Positions 10,757 to 22,157 of a stretch of DNA of 64,000 bases are shown in pieces. The DNA comes from Pseudomonas prosekii (GTDB lineage: Bacteria > Pseudomonadota > Gammaproteobacteria > Pseudomonadales > Pseudomonadaceae): the NCBI RefSeq assembly GCF_900105155.1, contig NZ_LT629762.1, forward strand, positions 4,597,501 through 4,661,500, read 5' to 3'. A program made the translations under genes and the position numbers. How positions within the stretch are numbered: position 1 is the stretch's first letter; each line of letters starts with the position of its first letter. Below the pieces are notes generated by a model. It had not been told where the DNA came from and searched no databases. It saw only the letters and a program-made list of their open reading frames with translations.

Positions 10757-11503
10757 TTACATATCGTCTTTATCAAAGCGCCGCGCTTCGCGTTGCAGCT
10801 GATAGACGAAGCGTTCGACCTGCCGTTGCACCAGCCCGCTCATGTTGTGAAAGCGCACGCCGGCGAAGGTGGTGGAGATTCTTTCTTCGAAATGCAGGTA
10901 ACGCAATTCAACCGGGGCAGTCATGCTGCCGAAGGGCAGGGCGGCGATGAAACGGTCGTAGACCTGGCCCAGTTGCAGGCTGGAGGTGATATCGCCCTCG
11001 AAGCGCAACTTGCAGCCGGTCGCGGAGATGTCCAGCAGCTTGCCGCTGATGGGCGACTTGAGTTTGTCGCCGCCCAACTCAACGCTAACCAGTTGTGCGA
11101 GTTTCAATGCGGCGCGGAAGGCGTTGCGGCGCTGGTGATAAACCACTTCGGTCGGCAATGCGCCACGGTAGCAGCGCGCGCCATCGGTTTCGCTGATAGT
11201 CAGCGGGCCGTTGCTGTCCCAGGCGATGCGCACACCGTCGTGGAAGCCTTCGACGCGATAGGGTTCGCCGGCCAACAGGAAACGTTCACCGTCGCGCGGG
11301 ATCATTTCGTCCAGGGCCATTGTGTTGCTGTCACGATCGATGTCCACCAGATAGCTCTGGAAACGCTGGCTACGTTCGTGGAACGTGATGATCAGCGGGT
11401 CATGGCTGTCTTGCAGCTGGCGCAGGTTGCCGGAGATTTCCAGGGGAGTGGTGAGCACCTTGGGTGGCTGCGGAGCATCATCCGCGCTTGAGGCATTGAA
11501 CAC
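10757..11503 (-). CDS. flgZ: flagellar brake protein, PilZ domain (YcgR/FlgZ)
   Basis: 248 residues. The N-terminal half is the YcgR-N beta-barrel (about 18-115). The C-terminal PilZ domain shows the c-di-GMP motif RRNAFR (125-130) and DISATG (158-163), so both nucleotide-binding elements are intact. In Pseudomonas, FlgZ binds c-di-GMP and interacts with the MotCD stator to slow swimming or swarming. It lies downstream of flgM-flgN in the same orientation, with about 100 bp between flgN and flgZ. Synteny matches PA3353 of P. aeruginosa. Confidence 0.92.
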   Translation of the reverse strand: MFNASSADDAPQPPKVLTTPLEISGNLRQLQDSHDPLIITFHERSQRFQSYLVDIDRDSNTMALDEMIPRDGERFLLAGEPYRVEGFHDGVRIAWDSNGPLTISETDGARCYRGALPTEVVYHQRRNAFRAALKLAQLVSVELGGDKLKSPISGKLLDISATGCKLRFEGDITSSLQLGQVYDRFIAALPFGSMTAPVELRYLHFEERISTTFAGVRFHNMSGLVQRQVERFVYQLQREARRFDKDDM

Positions 11504-11601
11504 GGTTCATCAATCTCCAGACAAAATATGACTACTAGCAGCATTGGCTAGCATTCTGCCAGCATGTTTCGTGTCTTGATAGGGCGTGCTGATTTGCGCG
11601 C

Positions 11602-12069
11602 TCACGCCTGGCTGAGCGGGCGGGGCTTCGCCAGCTTGGCGGTGGAGCCGCGGGCGTCATACAGCGCTGGAGGTTCGCCGCCGGTGAGAATCTTCAATTG
11701 ATTGGCGGTGGCGGCCTGCTGCATCAGGATCGACTGGCCATTTTTGACGTTGGCCGCCTGGCATTGAGCCAGCAGATCAGTCAGCACATCGCTCTGCGCC
11801 AGCAACTGGTCGCCAATGCTCGAATGGCTGGCGAGTTGCTCAAGACCCTCGCGGGTCATGGGCAGGTTGAGGCTGACGAGGATTTCGCTGCGCTTGCGGC
11901 CATGCTGTTCGAGCAGAATGATCAGTGCCTGTTTCTGCGCCAGAATTTCTTCGAGCAGTGGCATGTCGCGACCGTGCAAAGCGAGGGACTCGGTTTGCAA
12001 CAACTCCAGCAAACGTTGAGCTGGAGCAAAGTCATCGGTGATCAATTGCAATAAATTAGTATCGTGCAT
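11602..12069 (-). CDS. flgN: flagella synthesis protein / export chaperone FlgN
   Basis: 155 residues, mostly helical, with the FlgN pattern of a long N-terminal helical pair (LLQLITDDFAPAQRLLELLQ, LEEILAQKQALIILLEQHG) and a C-terminal NGQSILMQQAATANQLKIL segment. FlgN is the cytoplasmic chaperone for the hook-filament junction proteins FlgK and FlgL. It follows flgM by 47 bp and is expected to be co-transcribed from the sigma-28 promoter upstream of flgM. Confidence 0.92.
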   Translation of the reverse strand: MHDTNLLQLITDDFAPAQRLLELLQTESLALHGRDMPLLEEILAQKQALIILLEQHGRKRSEILVSLNLPMTREGLEQLASHSSIGDQLLAQSDVLTDLLAQCQAANVKNGQSILMQQAATANQLKILTGGEPPALYDARGSTAKLAKPRPLSQA

Positions 12070-12116
12070 GGCTGGCCTTGGGTTTTAAGCGTCCAAAAGC
12101 CGGCGCAGGCGAAGGC

Positions 12117-12443
12117 CTAGCGCTGGGCTTCGAAGTTGAGCAGTTTGCTGGCTACACGGCTGCTGTCGACTTTATAGCTGCCATCGGCGATTGCTGCTTT
12201 CAACTCGGCCACACGGGCGTTGTCGACAGCAGGTTGATCGCGCAGCTTGTCAGTGACCTTCTGCAACTGTTGAGCCTCATTGCTGAGGTGTACCGATTCC
12301 CCGCTTTTGACGGTACTGGCCTGTTCGGCCGGGGTATTCAGCGCTGCGGATTTGCCGGCGTCGGCGGTTTCCTTGGCAACGTTGGTACGAGTACTGCCCG
12401 AAAGTGACGAGGCGTTATTTAAACGGCTGAAATCAATGACCAT
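12117..12443 (-). CDS. flgM: anti-sigma-28 factor FlgM
   Basis: 108 residues. The C-terminal half ([21 protein letters not shown] to the end, [14 protein letters not shown]) is the conserved sigma-28 binding region. The N-terminal part is Ser/Ala-rich and disordered, as usual. FlgM holds FliA inactive until it is secreted after hook completion. A consensus FliA promoter lies 37-63 bp upstream, giving the familiar autoregulatory loop. AGAGG precedes the ATG. Confidence 0.94.
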   Translation of the reverse strand: MVIDFSRLNNASSLSGSTRTNVAKETADAGKSAALNTPAEQASTVKSGESVHLSNEAQQLQKVTDKLRDQPAVDNARVAELKAAIADGSYKVDSSRVASKLLNFEAQR

Positions 12444-12479
12444 GACAAAAAACCTCTGGGTATTTGGACGCTTGCCATG

Positions 12480-12506
12480 TTTTCGGCACTCCCTGCGAAA
12501 ACTTTA
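12480..12506 (-). promoter_or_regulatory. sigma-28 (FliA) promoter of flgMN
   Basis: On the minus strand TAAAGTTT (12506-12499), 11 nt, then GCCGAAAA (12487-12480). This matches the FliA consensus TAAAGTTT-N11-GCCGATAA in both boxes and exactly in spacing, with one mismatch. It is located 37 bp upstream of the flgM start codon. Confidence 0.85.
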
Positions 12507-12610
12507 GGCCCATTTAAACAATGAGCTGCAACGCGCCACCACTTGAGTTGCATGGGCACAGTTTAGGCATGCGCCAAGCGGCGCGCCATAGGTTCACGAC
12601 ATCCCTGACG

Positions 12611-13372
12611 TCACATGGACACTTCCACCTGACCCGGCGCGGTAACTTGCGCCTTGATCACGCGCATCGAATTAAGATTTTTTACCCGTATTTGTTGGGA
12701 CATGCCGCCATTAGACAGCGCTTCGCCGGGCATGCGCACGCTGAGCGTACCGCTGCGGGCGGTGATCACCACCTGATCGCCCTTGCGCACCACTTCTGCC
12801 TGTTCGAGGTGAACCAGGGTCATGACCTGGTCGGCTACCGTTGGTCGGGTAAGTTTCTGCCCAATCGCTTGGTCAACCGAGGTGAAGTAACCCTGATTGA
12901 TCAGGCTGATGTCGCGCTCACGCAAAGCAACATCGCCAGGTTCGATAATGCCGCTACGCTTGAGAGGCCGAGTGGTGGTGACGACTTCCCGAAACAGGCG
13001 TACTTGAGCGGGTACGAACACCGTCCACGGTGAATTGCCCTCGCACCGCAGCTTGACCGTGACCCGGCCAATCGGCGTTGCCGGACTCTCCAGCGTCGCT
13101 GTCAATTCCTTGTCGCACATGGGCATGCGCATACGCGGATCGAGCTGTTTGACTTCGATCTCGTAGCGGCCCTCGGTTTGACTGGTCGCCAAATAGTCTT
13201 CAACAGTGAACTCAAGAAACCCCTGAGTCACGCCGATAAGCATATCAGGCAAGGTAACCGCGTCAGCAACGGCAGGGCTGCCAAGGGGCAAAAGGCAAAC
13301 GGCCGACATCACGCAAAGCAATTTGCGGTAGTTTGATGTCAGGCGTCGGAAAAATGTCGTTTGTTCGTTCAT
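12611..13372 (-). CDS. flgA: flagellar basal body P-ring formation protein FlgA
   Basis: 253 residues from the ATG at 13372. The signal peptide is LLCVMSAVCLLPLGSPAVADA. A SAF domain with RPLKRSGIIEPGDV and the C-terminal RMPGEALSNGGMSQQIRVKNLNS follow, typical of FlgA, the periplasmic chaperone for FlgI P-ring assembly. The upstream in-frame start at 13426 would lie beyond the sigma-54 promoter at 13385-13398, so it is unlikely. From that promoter, transcription would begin about one base before this ATG, so the message may be leaderless. An ATG at 13309 (MSAVCLL) is the alternative. FlgA is divergent from cheV. Confidence 0.92.
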   Translation of the reverse strand: MNEQTTFFRRLTSNYRKLLCVMSAVCLLPLGSPAVADAVTLPDMLIGVTQGFLEFTVEDYLATSQTEGRYEIEVKQLDPRMRMPMCDKELTATLESPATPIGRVTVKLRCEGNSPWTVFVPAQVRLFREVVTTTRPLKRSGIIEPGDVALRERDISLINQGYFTSVDQAIGQKLTRPTVADQVMTLVHLEQAEVVRKGDQVVITARSGTLSVRMPGEALSNGGMSQQIRVKNLNSMRVIKAQVTAPGQVEVSM

Positions 13373-13383
13373 ACGGGTTAAAA

Positions 13384-13399
13384 AGCAAGCGCCGTGCCG
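13384..13399 (-). promoter_or_regulatory. sigma-54 promoter of flgA
   Basis: The minus strand reads CGGCACGGCGCTTGCT. GGCAC at -24 and TTGC at -12 have the invariant GG and GC separated by exactly 10 bp. It points toward flgA. The predicted start site is at about 13373, immediately before the flgA ATG. Confidence 0.8.
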
Positions 13400-13459
13400 T
13401 TTAGTGATGAATGTGCGTCGCAACACAACTTAGCGTTGGTTGGTGTGGGGAGTCTGGGC

Positions 13460-14392
13460 ATGGCTGGTGTAATGGATTCGGTAAACCAGCGCACGCAACT
13501 GGTAGGGCAGAATCGCCTGGAGCTGTTGTTGTTCCGTCTCGACGGCAAACAGCTTTATGGGATCAACGTATTCAAGGTTCGTGAGGTGCTGCAATGCCCC
13601 AAGCTGACCGTGATGCCCAAGTCCAGTCCCGTCGTGTGCGGTGTGGCAAATATTCGCGGGGCGACCATCCCGATCCTGGATCTGGCGATGGCCACCGGTT
13701 CCGGAGCGTTGAAAGACAAGAACAGTCCTTTCGTGATCATCACGGAGTACAACACCAAGACTCAGGGTTTCCTGGTTCGGTCGGTAGAGCGCATCGTCAA
13801 CATGAACTGGGAGGAGATTCATCCGCCACCCAAGGGCACTGGACGCGATCATTACCTGACGGCTGTGACTCGGGTCGACAATCAGTTAGTCGAAATCATC
13901 GACGTCGAGAAGATCCTCGCCGAAGTCGCGCCGACCCCGGAAGCGATTTCCGCCGGTGTGGTCGATGTCGAAACCCAGCACAAGGCGTTGTCCTTGCGCG
14001 TGTTGACTGTTGATGACTCGTCGGTGGCGCGCAAGCAGGTCTCGCGTTGCCTGCAAACGGTCGGCGTCGAAGTGGTGGCGCTGAACGACGGTCGGCAAGC
14101 GCTGGATTACCTGCGCAAACTGGTCGACGAGGGCAAGAAACCGGAAGAAGAATTCTTGATGATGATTTCCGACATCGAGATGCCGGAGATGGACGGGTAC
14201 ACCCTGACGGCCGAAATCCGCAGCGACCCGCGCATGCAAAAGCTCCATATCATCCTGCATACTTCGTTGTCGGGTGTGTTCAATCAGGCGATGGTCAAGA
14301 AAGTCGGTGCCGATGACTTCCTGGCCAAATTCCGCCCTGATGACCTGGCATCCCGGGTAGTCGACCGGATCAAAGCAGCAGACATCAGCTAG
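13460..14392 (+). CDS. cheV: chemotaxis coupling protein CheV
   Basis: 310 residues from the ATG at 13460, preceded by GGGGAG. An N-terminal CheW-like domain (about 15-160; LLLFRLDGKQLYGINVFKVREV, GVANIRGATIPILDL) is fused to a receiver domain (about 178-305; LTVDDSSVARKQ, phospho-acceptor Asp238 in MMISDIEMPEMDG). CheV couples chemoreceptors to CheA and is tuned by phosphorylation. cheR follows in the same direction 46 bp downstream. Synteny matches PA3349-PA3348. Confidence 0.95.
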   Translation: MAGVMDSVNQRTQLVGQNRLELLLFRLDGKQLYGINVFKVREVLQCPKLTVMPKSSPVVCGVANIRGATIPILDLAMATGSGALKDKNSPFVIITEYNTKTQGFLVRSVERIVNMNWEEIHPPPKGTGRDHYLTAVTRVDNQLVEIIDVEKILAEVAPTPEAISAGVVDVETQHKALSLRVLTVDDSSVARKQVSRCLQTVGVEVVALNDGRQALDYLRKLVDEGKKPEEEFLMMISDIEMPEMDGYTLTAEIRSDPRMQKLHIILHTSLSGVFNQAMVKKVGADDFLAKFRPDDLASRVVDRIKAADIS

Positions 14393-14438
14393 GGGCCTTT
14401 TGCCCCTGGCGGTTCACACGATTTAAGAGGCGGTATCT

Positions 14439-15266
14439 TTGTCTACGGGTAATTTGGATTTCGAACAGTTCCGGGTATTCCTGGAAAAAGCCTGTGGCAT
14501 TTTGCTTGGTGAAAACAAGCAATACCTGGTGTCGAGCCGTCTCAACAAACTGATGGAACAGCAGGGCATCAAGTCCCTGGGTGAGTTGGTGCAGCGCATC
14601 CAGACCCAGCCGCGCAGTGGTTTGCGCGAAATGGTGGTGGATGCCATGACCACCAACGAAACCCTGTGGTTTCGTGACACCTACCCGTTTGAAGTCTTGA
14701 AGAACAAGGTGTTGCCTGCGGCGATCAAGGCTGCCCCCGGCCAGCGTCTGCGTATCTGGTCGGCGGCGTGCTCGTCGGGTCAGGAACCGTATTCGCTGTC
14801 GATGTCGATCGACGAGTTCGAGCGCGTCAACATGGGCCAGTTGAAGATGGGCGTGCAGATTGTTGCCACTGACCTGTCCGGCACCATGCTGACCAACTGC
14901 AAGACCGGCGAATACGACAGCCTGGCGATCGGTCGCGGTTTGTCGCCCGAGCGCCTGCAGCGTTACTTCGACCCGAAAGGGCCGGGCCGCTGGGCGATCA
15001 AGGCACCGATCAAGAGTCGCGTCGAGTTTCGCTCGTTCAACCTGCTCGACAGCTACGCGGCGCTGGGCAAGTTCGACATCGTGTTCTGCCGCAACGTGTT
15101 GATCTACTTCTCCGCCGAGGTGAAGAAAGACATTCTGTTGCGCATCCACAGCACGCTGAAGCCGGGCGGTTACCTGTTCCTTGGCGCATCGGAAGCGCTG
15201 AACGGTTTGCCCGACCATTACCAGATGGTCCAGTGCAGCCCGGGGATTATTTACCAGGCGAAGTGA
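14439..15266 (+). CDS. cheR: chemotaxis protein methyltransferase CheR
   Basis: 275 residues, starting at a TTG (14439) supported by AAGAGG eight bases upstream. The N-terminal CheR-N helical domain precedes the SAM-dependent methyltransferase domain: TTNETLWFRD, IWSAACSSGQEPYSLSM (SAM loop), FDIVFCRNVLIYF, LKPGGYLFLGASE. The enzyme methylates glutamates of chemoreceptors. It ends with a large hairpin terminator. Unlike P. aeruginosa, where hsbA/hsbR/hptB follow cheR1, the next gene here is flgB. Confidence 0.95.
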   Translation: MSTGNLDFEQFRVFLEKACGILLGENKQYLVSSRLNKLMEQQGIKSLGELVQRIQTQPRSGLREMVVDAMTTNETLWFRDTYPFEVLKNKVLPAAIKAAPGQRLRIWSAACSSGQEPYSLSMSIDEFERVNMGQLKMGVQIVATDLSGTMLTNCKTGEYDSLAIGRGLSPERLQRYFDPKGPGRWAIKAPIKSRVEFRSFNLLDSYAALGKFDIVFCRNVLIYFSAEVKKDILLRIHSTLKPGGYLFLGASEALNGLPDHYQMVQCSPGIIYQAK

Positions 15267-15267
15267 T

Positions 15268-15333
15268 GCAAAAAGCAGCGCGCTTAAAAAGGGAGTCCTC
15301 AGGGACTCCTTTTTTATGCGCGCTGCTTTTGCA
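15268..15333 (+). terminator. terminator after cheR
   Basis: A nested hairpin: the inner stem AAAAAGGGAGTCC / GGGACTCCTTTTT with a TCA loop, and an outer stem GCAAAAAGCAGCGCGC / GCGCGCTGCTTTTGC. The T tract supports an intrinsic terminator. It insulates cheVR from flgBCDE. Confidence 0.85.
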
Positions 15334-15466
15334 TCCCTACAGGTGATTGATGTTGTCCGTGGCAAAGCGGCAGAAAAGCGGCAGCCAGCGGAAACCGGTT
15401 GCCGCTTTTCTGGCATTGCCGCGTTGCCGCTGCCCGCAAACCCCCGGTTTACGGGGTTTTTTGAAT

Positions 15467-15482
15467 TGGCACGCTGCTTGCT
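15467..15482 (+). promoter_or_regulatory. sigma-54 promoter of flgBCDE
   Basis: TGGCACGCTGCTTGCT matches the RpoN consensus TGGCACG-N4-TTGCW at every defined position. It lies 45 bp upstream of the flgB ATG. In Pseudomonas this hook/rod operon is RpoN-dependent with FleQ/FleR activators. Confidence 0.92.
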
Positions 15483-15526
15483 ATGGTCCAGTTAACGAAA
15501 AATCCGGTCACCCGAAGGTCCCCGCC

Positions 15527-15934
15527 ATGAGCATCAGCTTCGATAACGCGCTCGGTATCCACGAGAAAGCCCTGGGCTTCCGCGCCCAGCGTGCAGAAGT
15601 CCTGGCCAACAACATCGCCAACGCCGACACCCCGAACTACAAGGCTCGGGATCTGGACTTCTCCGCCGTGCTTGCCGCGCAAAGCGAGAAAACCAAGAAC
15701 GGCGCATTCGCCTTGAACATGACCAACAACCGTCATATCGAAGCCGAAGGCCTGAGCAATGGCGACGAGTCGCTGCTGTATCGCACGCCGATGCAGCCGT
15801 CGCTCGACCAGAACACTGTGGACGCGCAACTGGAACAGTCGAGCTACGCGGAAAACGCGGTCAACTTCCAGGCCAGCTTCACCCTGCTCAACAGCAAATT
15901 CAAAGGGCTGGTTGCAGCCCTGCGCGGAGAGTAA
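15527..15934 (+). CDS. flgB: flagellar basal-body rod protein FlgB
   Basis: 135 residues, the usual FlgB size. It has the rod-protein N-terminal motif (FRAQRAEVLANNIANADTPNYKARD) and a C-terminal helix (ENAVNFQASFTLLNSKFKG) with the heptad features of axial proteins. The start at 15527 follows GAAGG. FlgB is the proximal rod, exported by the flagellar T3SS. It is the first gene of a tight flgBCDE operon. Confidence 0.96.
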   Translation: MSISFDNALGIHEKALGFRAQRAEVLANNIANADTPNYKARDLDFSAVLAAQSEKTKNGAFALNMTNNRHIEAEGLSNGDESLLYRTPMQPSLDQNTVDAQLEQSSYAENAVNFQASFTLLNSKFKGLVAALRGE

Positions 15935-15937
15935 GTC

Positions 15938-16381
15938 ATGTCCCTAGCCAGTGTTTTCAACATTGCCGGTAGCGGCATGAGTGCCCAGACCACGCGTCTG
16001 AACACCGTCGCCTCGAACATCGCCAACGCCGAAACCGTCTCGTCGAGCATCGACCAGACCTATCGCGCGCGCCACCCGGTATTCGCCACCATGTTCCAGG
16101 GCGGCCAGGCCGGCGGCAGCGATTCGCTGTTCCAGAACCAGGACGCTGCCGGTCAAGGCGTGCAAGTGCTGGGCGTGGTCGAGGACCAGGCCGAGCTCGA
16201 AGCGCGTTACGAGCCGGGCCATCCGGCGGCGGACGCCAAGGGTTACGTCTACTACCCGAACGTCAACGTCGTTGAAGAAATGGCCGACATGATTTCCGCG
16301 AGCCGTTCGTTCCAGACCAACGCCGAGATGATGAACACCGCCAAAACCATGATGCAGAAGGTGCTGACCCTCGGTCAGTAA
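15938..16381 (+). CDS. flgC: flagellar basal-body rod protein FlgC
   Basis: 147 residues. The N-terminal axial motif (GSGMSAQTTRLNTVASNIANAETV) and the C-terminal FlgC signature (YPNVNVVEEMADMISASRSFQTNAEMMNTAKTMMQK) are intact. It starts 3 bp after flgB ends. Proximal rod component. Confidence 0.97.
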   Translation: MSLASVFNIAGSGMSAQTTRLNTVASNIANAETVSSSIDQTYRARHPVFATMFQGGQAGGSDSLFQNQDAAGQGVQVLGVVEDQAELEARYEPGHPAADAKGYVYYPNVNVVEEMADMISASRSFQTNAEMMNTAKTMMQKVLTLGQ

Positions 16382-16396
16382 CAAGGGGCGACTCAG

Positions 16397-17125
16397 ATGA
16401 GTGTTACCGATTCCACCGCTGGCCTGAGCATGAACGACATTCTGGCGAACTCGTCAGTCAAGTCGAGCAGCTCCACGGGTGACGGCATTGCCTCCGCGAC
16501 CAACAGCGCCACTGGCAGCCAGAAGCTGGGCAAAGATGCCTTCCTGCAACTGCTGGTTACCCAACTGAAAAACCAGAACCCGCTGGACCCGCAAGACAAC
16601 AGCGCGTTCGTCGCGCAGTTGGCGCAGTTCAGTAGCCTGGAAGGCATCACCGCGTTGAATGACACGGTGACGTCGATTGCCGGCAACTACAGCTCTTCGC
16701 AAGCGTTGCAGGCGTCGTCGCTGGTCGGCCGTTCGGTGATCGTGCAGACCGGTTCGGTGCAGGTCGATGATCCGACCAAACCGGTGACTGGCTCGGTCAA
16801 CCTGTCGACGTCGATCGCCGGCGGCACCGTGACCATTACCGACAAGGATGGCAAAGCGATCCGCACCATCGACCTTGGCGCACGCGCGGCCGGCAGTGCC
16901 AGCTTCACGTGGGATGGCAAGGATTCGAGCGGCGCCGTGGTGCCGGTCGGCACCTACAACGTCAAGGCCAGTGCGCCAATCGACGGCAAGGCCACGGACC
17001 TGGCGGTATATCTGCCGGCCACGGTCAACAGCGTGACCCTCAGCCAGACCGGCGGCGAGCTGATGCTCAACCTCGCAGGCCTGGGCCCGGTCGCCCTGTC
17101 CAAAGTTCAAACCATTGGTATATAG
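16397..17125 (+). CDS. flgD: flagellar hook assembly protein FlgD
   Basis: 242 residues. The N-terminal FlgD domain has the LGKDAFLQLLVTQLKNQNPLDPQDNSAFVAQLAQFSSLEG signature. A FlgD tudor/Ig-like region follows, ending with a FTWDGKDSSGAVVPVGTYNVKA motif. FlgD is the hook cap scaffold that promotes FlgE polymerisation. It lies 15 bp after flgC. Confidence 0.97.
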   Translation: MSVTDSTAGLSMNDILANSSVKSSSSTGDGIASATNSATGSQKLGKDAFLQLLVTQLKNQNPLDPQDNSAFVAQLAQFSSLEGITALNDTVTSIAGNYSSSQALQASSLVGRSVIVQTGSVQVDDPTKPVTGSVNLSTSIAGGTVTITDKDGKAIRTIDLGARAAGSASFTWDGKDSSGAVVPVGTYNVKASAPIDGKATDLAVYLPATVNSVTLSQTGGELMLNLAGLGPVALSKVQTIGI

Positions 17126-17156
17126 AGCCGACTAACCCGGCACAAAGGAGTGGAAT

Positions 17157-18473
17157 ATGTCTTTCAATATCGGCCTTAGCGGTCTCTATGCAGCCAACAA
17201 ACAACTGGACGTGACCGGCAACAACATCGCCAACGTCGCGACCACCGGTTTCAAATCGTCCCGTGCAGAATTCGAAGACGTGTACTCGGCGACCAAACTG
17301 GGTTCGGGCAGCAAAACCATCGGTAACGGTGTGCGCCTGGCCAACGTTTCCCAGCAGTTCACCCAGGGCGACATCAGCAACACCGGCAACGTGCTGGACA
17401 TGGGCATCAACGGTTCGGGTTTCTTTACCCTGAGCAACAATGGCTCGTTGTCCTACACCCGTGCCGGTACGTTCAAAGTCGACAAGGAAGGTTTTGTCAC
17501 CAACTCCGACGGCACTGCAAAACTGCAGGGCTACGGCGTCGATGCCAACGGCAAGATCGCCAACGGCGTTCTGAGTGACCTGCGCATCGACACCTCGAAC
17601 CTGGCGCCGAAAACCACCACCAGCATTGCTTCGACGATCAACCTGAACTCCACTGCAACGGATATCGATCAGGTTGCTAACCCGTTCGACCCGAGCAAAT
17701 CGGCGTCCTTCACCAAGCAGTTCACCACGCCGGTCTACGATACCCAGGGCAACAAGCACGACATGGACCAGTACATGGTCAAGACCGGCGCGAATACCTG
17801 GAAAACCTACACCCTGATCGATGGCCGTAACCCCAATGGCAGCGATCCGACCAACGCAGCGACCCCGCCGGTTGCTTCGACCATGTCGTTCAACAGCTCG
17901 GGCAAACTGGTCTCGGTGACCACGCCGGCCACGCCGACGCCAATCGTCAGCCCTGATCTGAAAGTCACCGGTTGGGTTCCAGGCACCGTGACCAATGGTG
18001 TCTGGGCGCCGAACGGTGCTTCTGCCGATCCGGCCGGCATGAGCATTTCCATGGCCGACACCACGCAGTACAACGCTGACACCGCGCGTTCGATTCCAAC
18101 GCAGAACGGTTATGCGACTGGCCAGATCACCAACCTGACCATCGACGGCAGCGGTGTGTTGCTGGCCAACTTCAGCAACAACCAGACCAAGCCGATCGGG
18201 CAGATCGCGCTCGCCAGCTTCACCAACGAGCAGGGCTTGCAACCGGTGGGTGGCACTAGCTGGAAAGAAACCTACAAGTCGGGCATCCCGGGCTACGATT
18301 CGCCGGAAACCGGCACCTTGGGTTCGATCCAGTCCAACGCGCTGGAAGAGTCCAACGTCAACCTGACCAACGAACTGGTTGATTTGATCAAGGGCCAGAG
18401 CAACTACCAGGCGAACGCCAAGACCATCTCCACCCAGAGCACCATCATGCAGACCATTATTCAGATGGCTTGA
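17157..18473 (+). CDS. flgE: flagellar hook protein FlgE
   Basis: 438 residues. The N-terminal motif (LSGLYAANKQLDVTGNNIANVATTGFKSSRAEFEDVY) and the C-terminal FlgE motif (LEESNVNLTNELVDLIKGQSNYQANAKTISTQ) are complete. AAAGGAG precedes the ATG. It forms the hook. In P. aeruginosa flgE is followed directly by flgF to flgL; here a terminator, REP elements and nrdA on the other strand follow instead. Confidence 0.97.
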   Translation: MSFNIGLSGLYAANKQLDVTGNNIANVATTGFKSSRAEFEDVYSATKLGSGSKTIGNGVRLANVSQQFTQGDISNTGNVLDMGINGSGFFTLSNNGSLSYTRAGTFKVDKEGFVTNSDGTAKLQGYGVDANGKIANGVLSDLRIDTSNLAPKTTTSIASTINLNSTATDIDQVANPFDPSKSASFTKQFTTPVYDTQGNKHDMDQYMVKTGANTWKTYTLIDGRNPNGSDPTNAATPPVASTMSFNSSGKLVSVTTPATPTPIVSPDLKVTGWVPGTVTNGVWAPNGASADPAGMSISMADTTQYNADTARSIPTQNGYATGQITNLTIDGSGVLLANFSNNQTKPIGQIALASFTNEQGLQPVGGTSWKETYKSGIPGYDSPETGTLGSIQSNALEESNVNLTNELVDLIKGQSNYQANAKTISTQSTIMQTIIQMA

Positions 18474-18502
18474 TGCGGGTTCGGTTGTAGCGCTGCACAA
18501 GG

Positions 18503-18527
18503 AGCCCCTCGGAAGAGGGGCTTTTTT
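18503..18527 (+). terminator. terminator after flgE
   Basis: AGCCCCTC / GAGGGGCT stem with a GGAA loop followed by a run of T. It closes the flgBCDE operon. Confidence 0.9.
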
Positions 18528-18574
18528 GTGGCCGGGGTTTTTTTGGTGGCAACAGGATTTGTGTTGTCGGGGAG

Positions 18575-18713
18575 GGCGCCTTCGCGAGCAAGCATCGCTC
18601 CCACAGTTGGTCGGGCTCGATGGCCTCTTCGCGGGCAAGCCTCGCTCCTACAGGTCGGAATGATTGCGCCGAGGTATGCGAAACCTGTAGGAGCGAGGCT
18701 TGCCCGCGAAGGC
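18575..18713. repeat. REP elements between flgE and nrdA (one single, one inverted pair)
   Basis: A single element of the CGCGAGCAAG...CGCTCCCACA type (18579-18606) is followed by an inverted pair of the GAGCGAGGCTTGCCCGCGAAG type (18627-18653 and 18686-18713). The two halves of the pair are reverse complements. The same two families recur elsewhere in the window. The 356-bp gap between flgE and nrdA holds these repeats plus the two terminators and nothing else recognisable. Confidence 0.88.
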
Positions 18714-18746
18714 GTCAGCTCAGCCAACCCTTTCCTTGGGGCAAAA

Positions 18747-18784
18747 GAAAACCCCCGGTCCGCCAGAGGCAGATCGGGGGTTTC
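18747..18784 (-). terminator. terminator after nrdA
   Basis: AAACCCCCGGTC and GATCGGGGGTTT (one G-U pair) enclose a GCC/GGC inner stem. Read on the minus strand, the right-hand T/A tract is appropriate for nrdA transcription ending 46 bp upstream. Confidence 0.75.
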
Positions 18785-18829
18785 AGACAAGCGCCTCGCA
18801 GCGCTTATCGATTCAACGTACCGCTCGGC

Positions 18830-21724
<2,895 letters not shown>

Positions 21725-22081
21725 GGGGGGTTGTCTCCGCATTCTCTATGTTTGTTTGAGCACCGTCATGGTGCTCACCGTTCTGTCCTGAAGCACTACA
21801 ACCGACGGGCGCCGGGCATATCCACTTCGGGACAGTAGGAAAAAGGCTAATGACGCCGCATCCTTGCCGAAGTTTTTGGCAGCGAGCTGGGCTCGACACC
21901 GGATTCCTTTCAGGGGTGCAGAAATGACTGCAACACCCGTACCGTTCCGACCATTTGGGCCTTAAAAAACGGTGCCATCCGCAAGTGCGGTTTGGGCTTT
22001 GAAAAACACGCTTGGTTCAACCGTAAACAGGCAATAAAGCACTTGAGTTTCTGGTCTGAAATATGGTGGGCTTTTTGCCGA

Positions 22082-22101
22082 AAACCCTACATGTAGGGTT
22101 T
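22082..22101. promoter_or_regulatory. 20-bp perfect palindrome upstream of nrdA (candidate NrdR or other repressor site)
   Basis: AAACCCTACA followed directly by its reverse complement TGTAGGGTTT. Its core CCCTACATGTAGGG matches 10 of 14 positions of the NrdR-box pattern CACTATATATAGTG as I recall it. It lies in the 733-bp divergent gap between nrdA and the response-regulator gene. The rest of that gap shows only the DnaA boxes noted separately. The identity of the binding protein is inference. Confidence 0.45.
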
Positions 22102-22157
22102 GGTTTTGCGTCGGGCTACAAGATAGTGCGTTTTGTAGAGTGTTGCAACGTACTGCT

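Noticed and set aside
22111..22130. GGCTACAAGATAGTG considered as a second NrdR box about 31 bp from the palindrome
   Set aside because: The spacing is right, but the two half-sites are one base too far apart and the left half does not match well, so I did not list it as a site.
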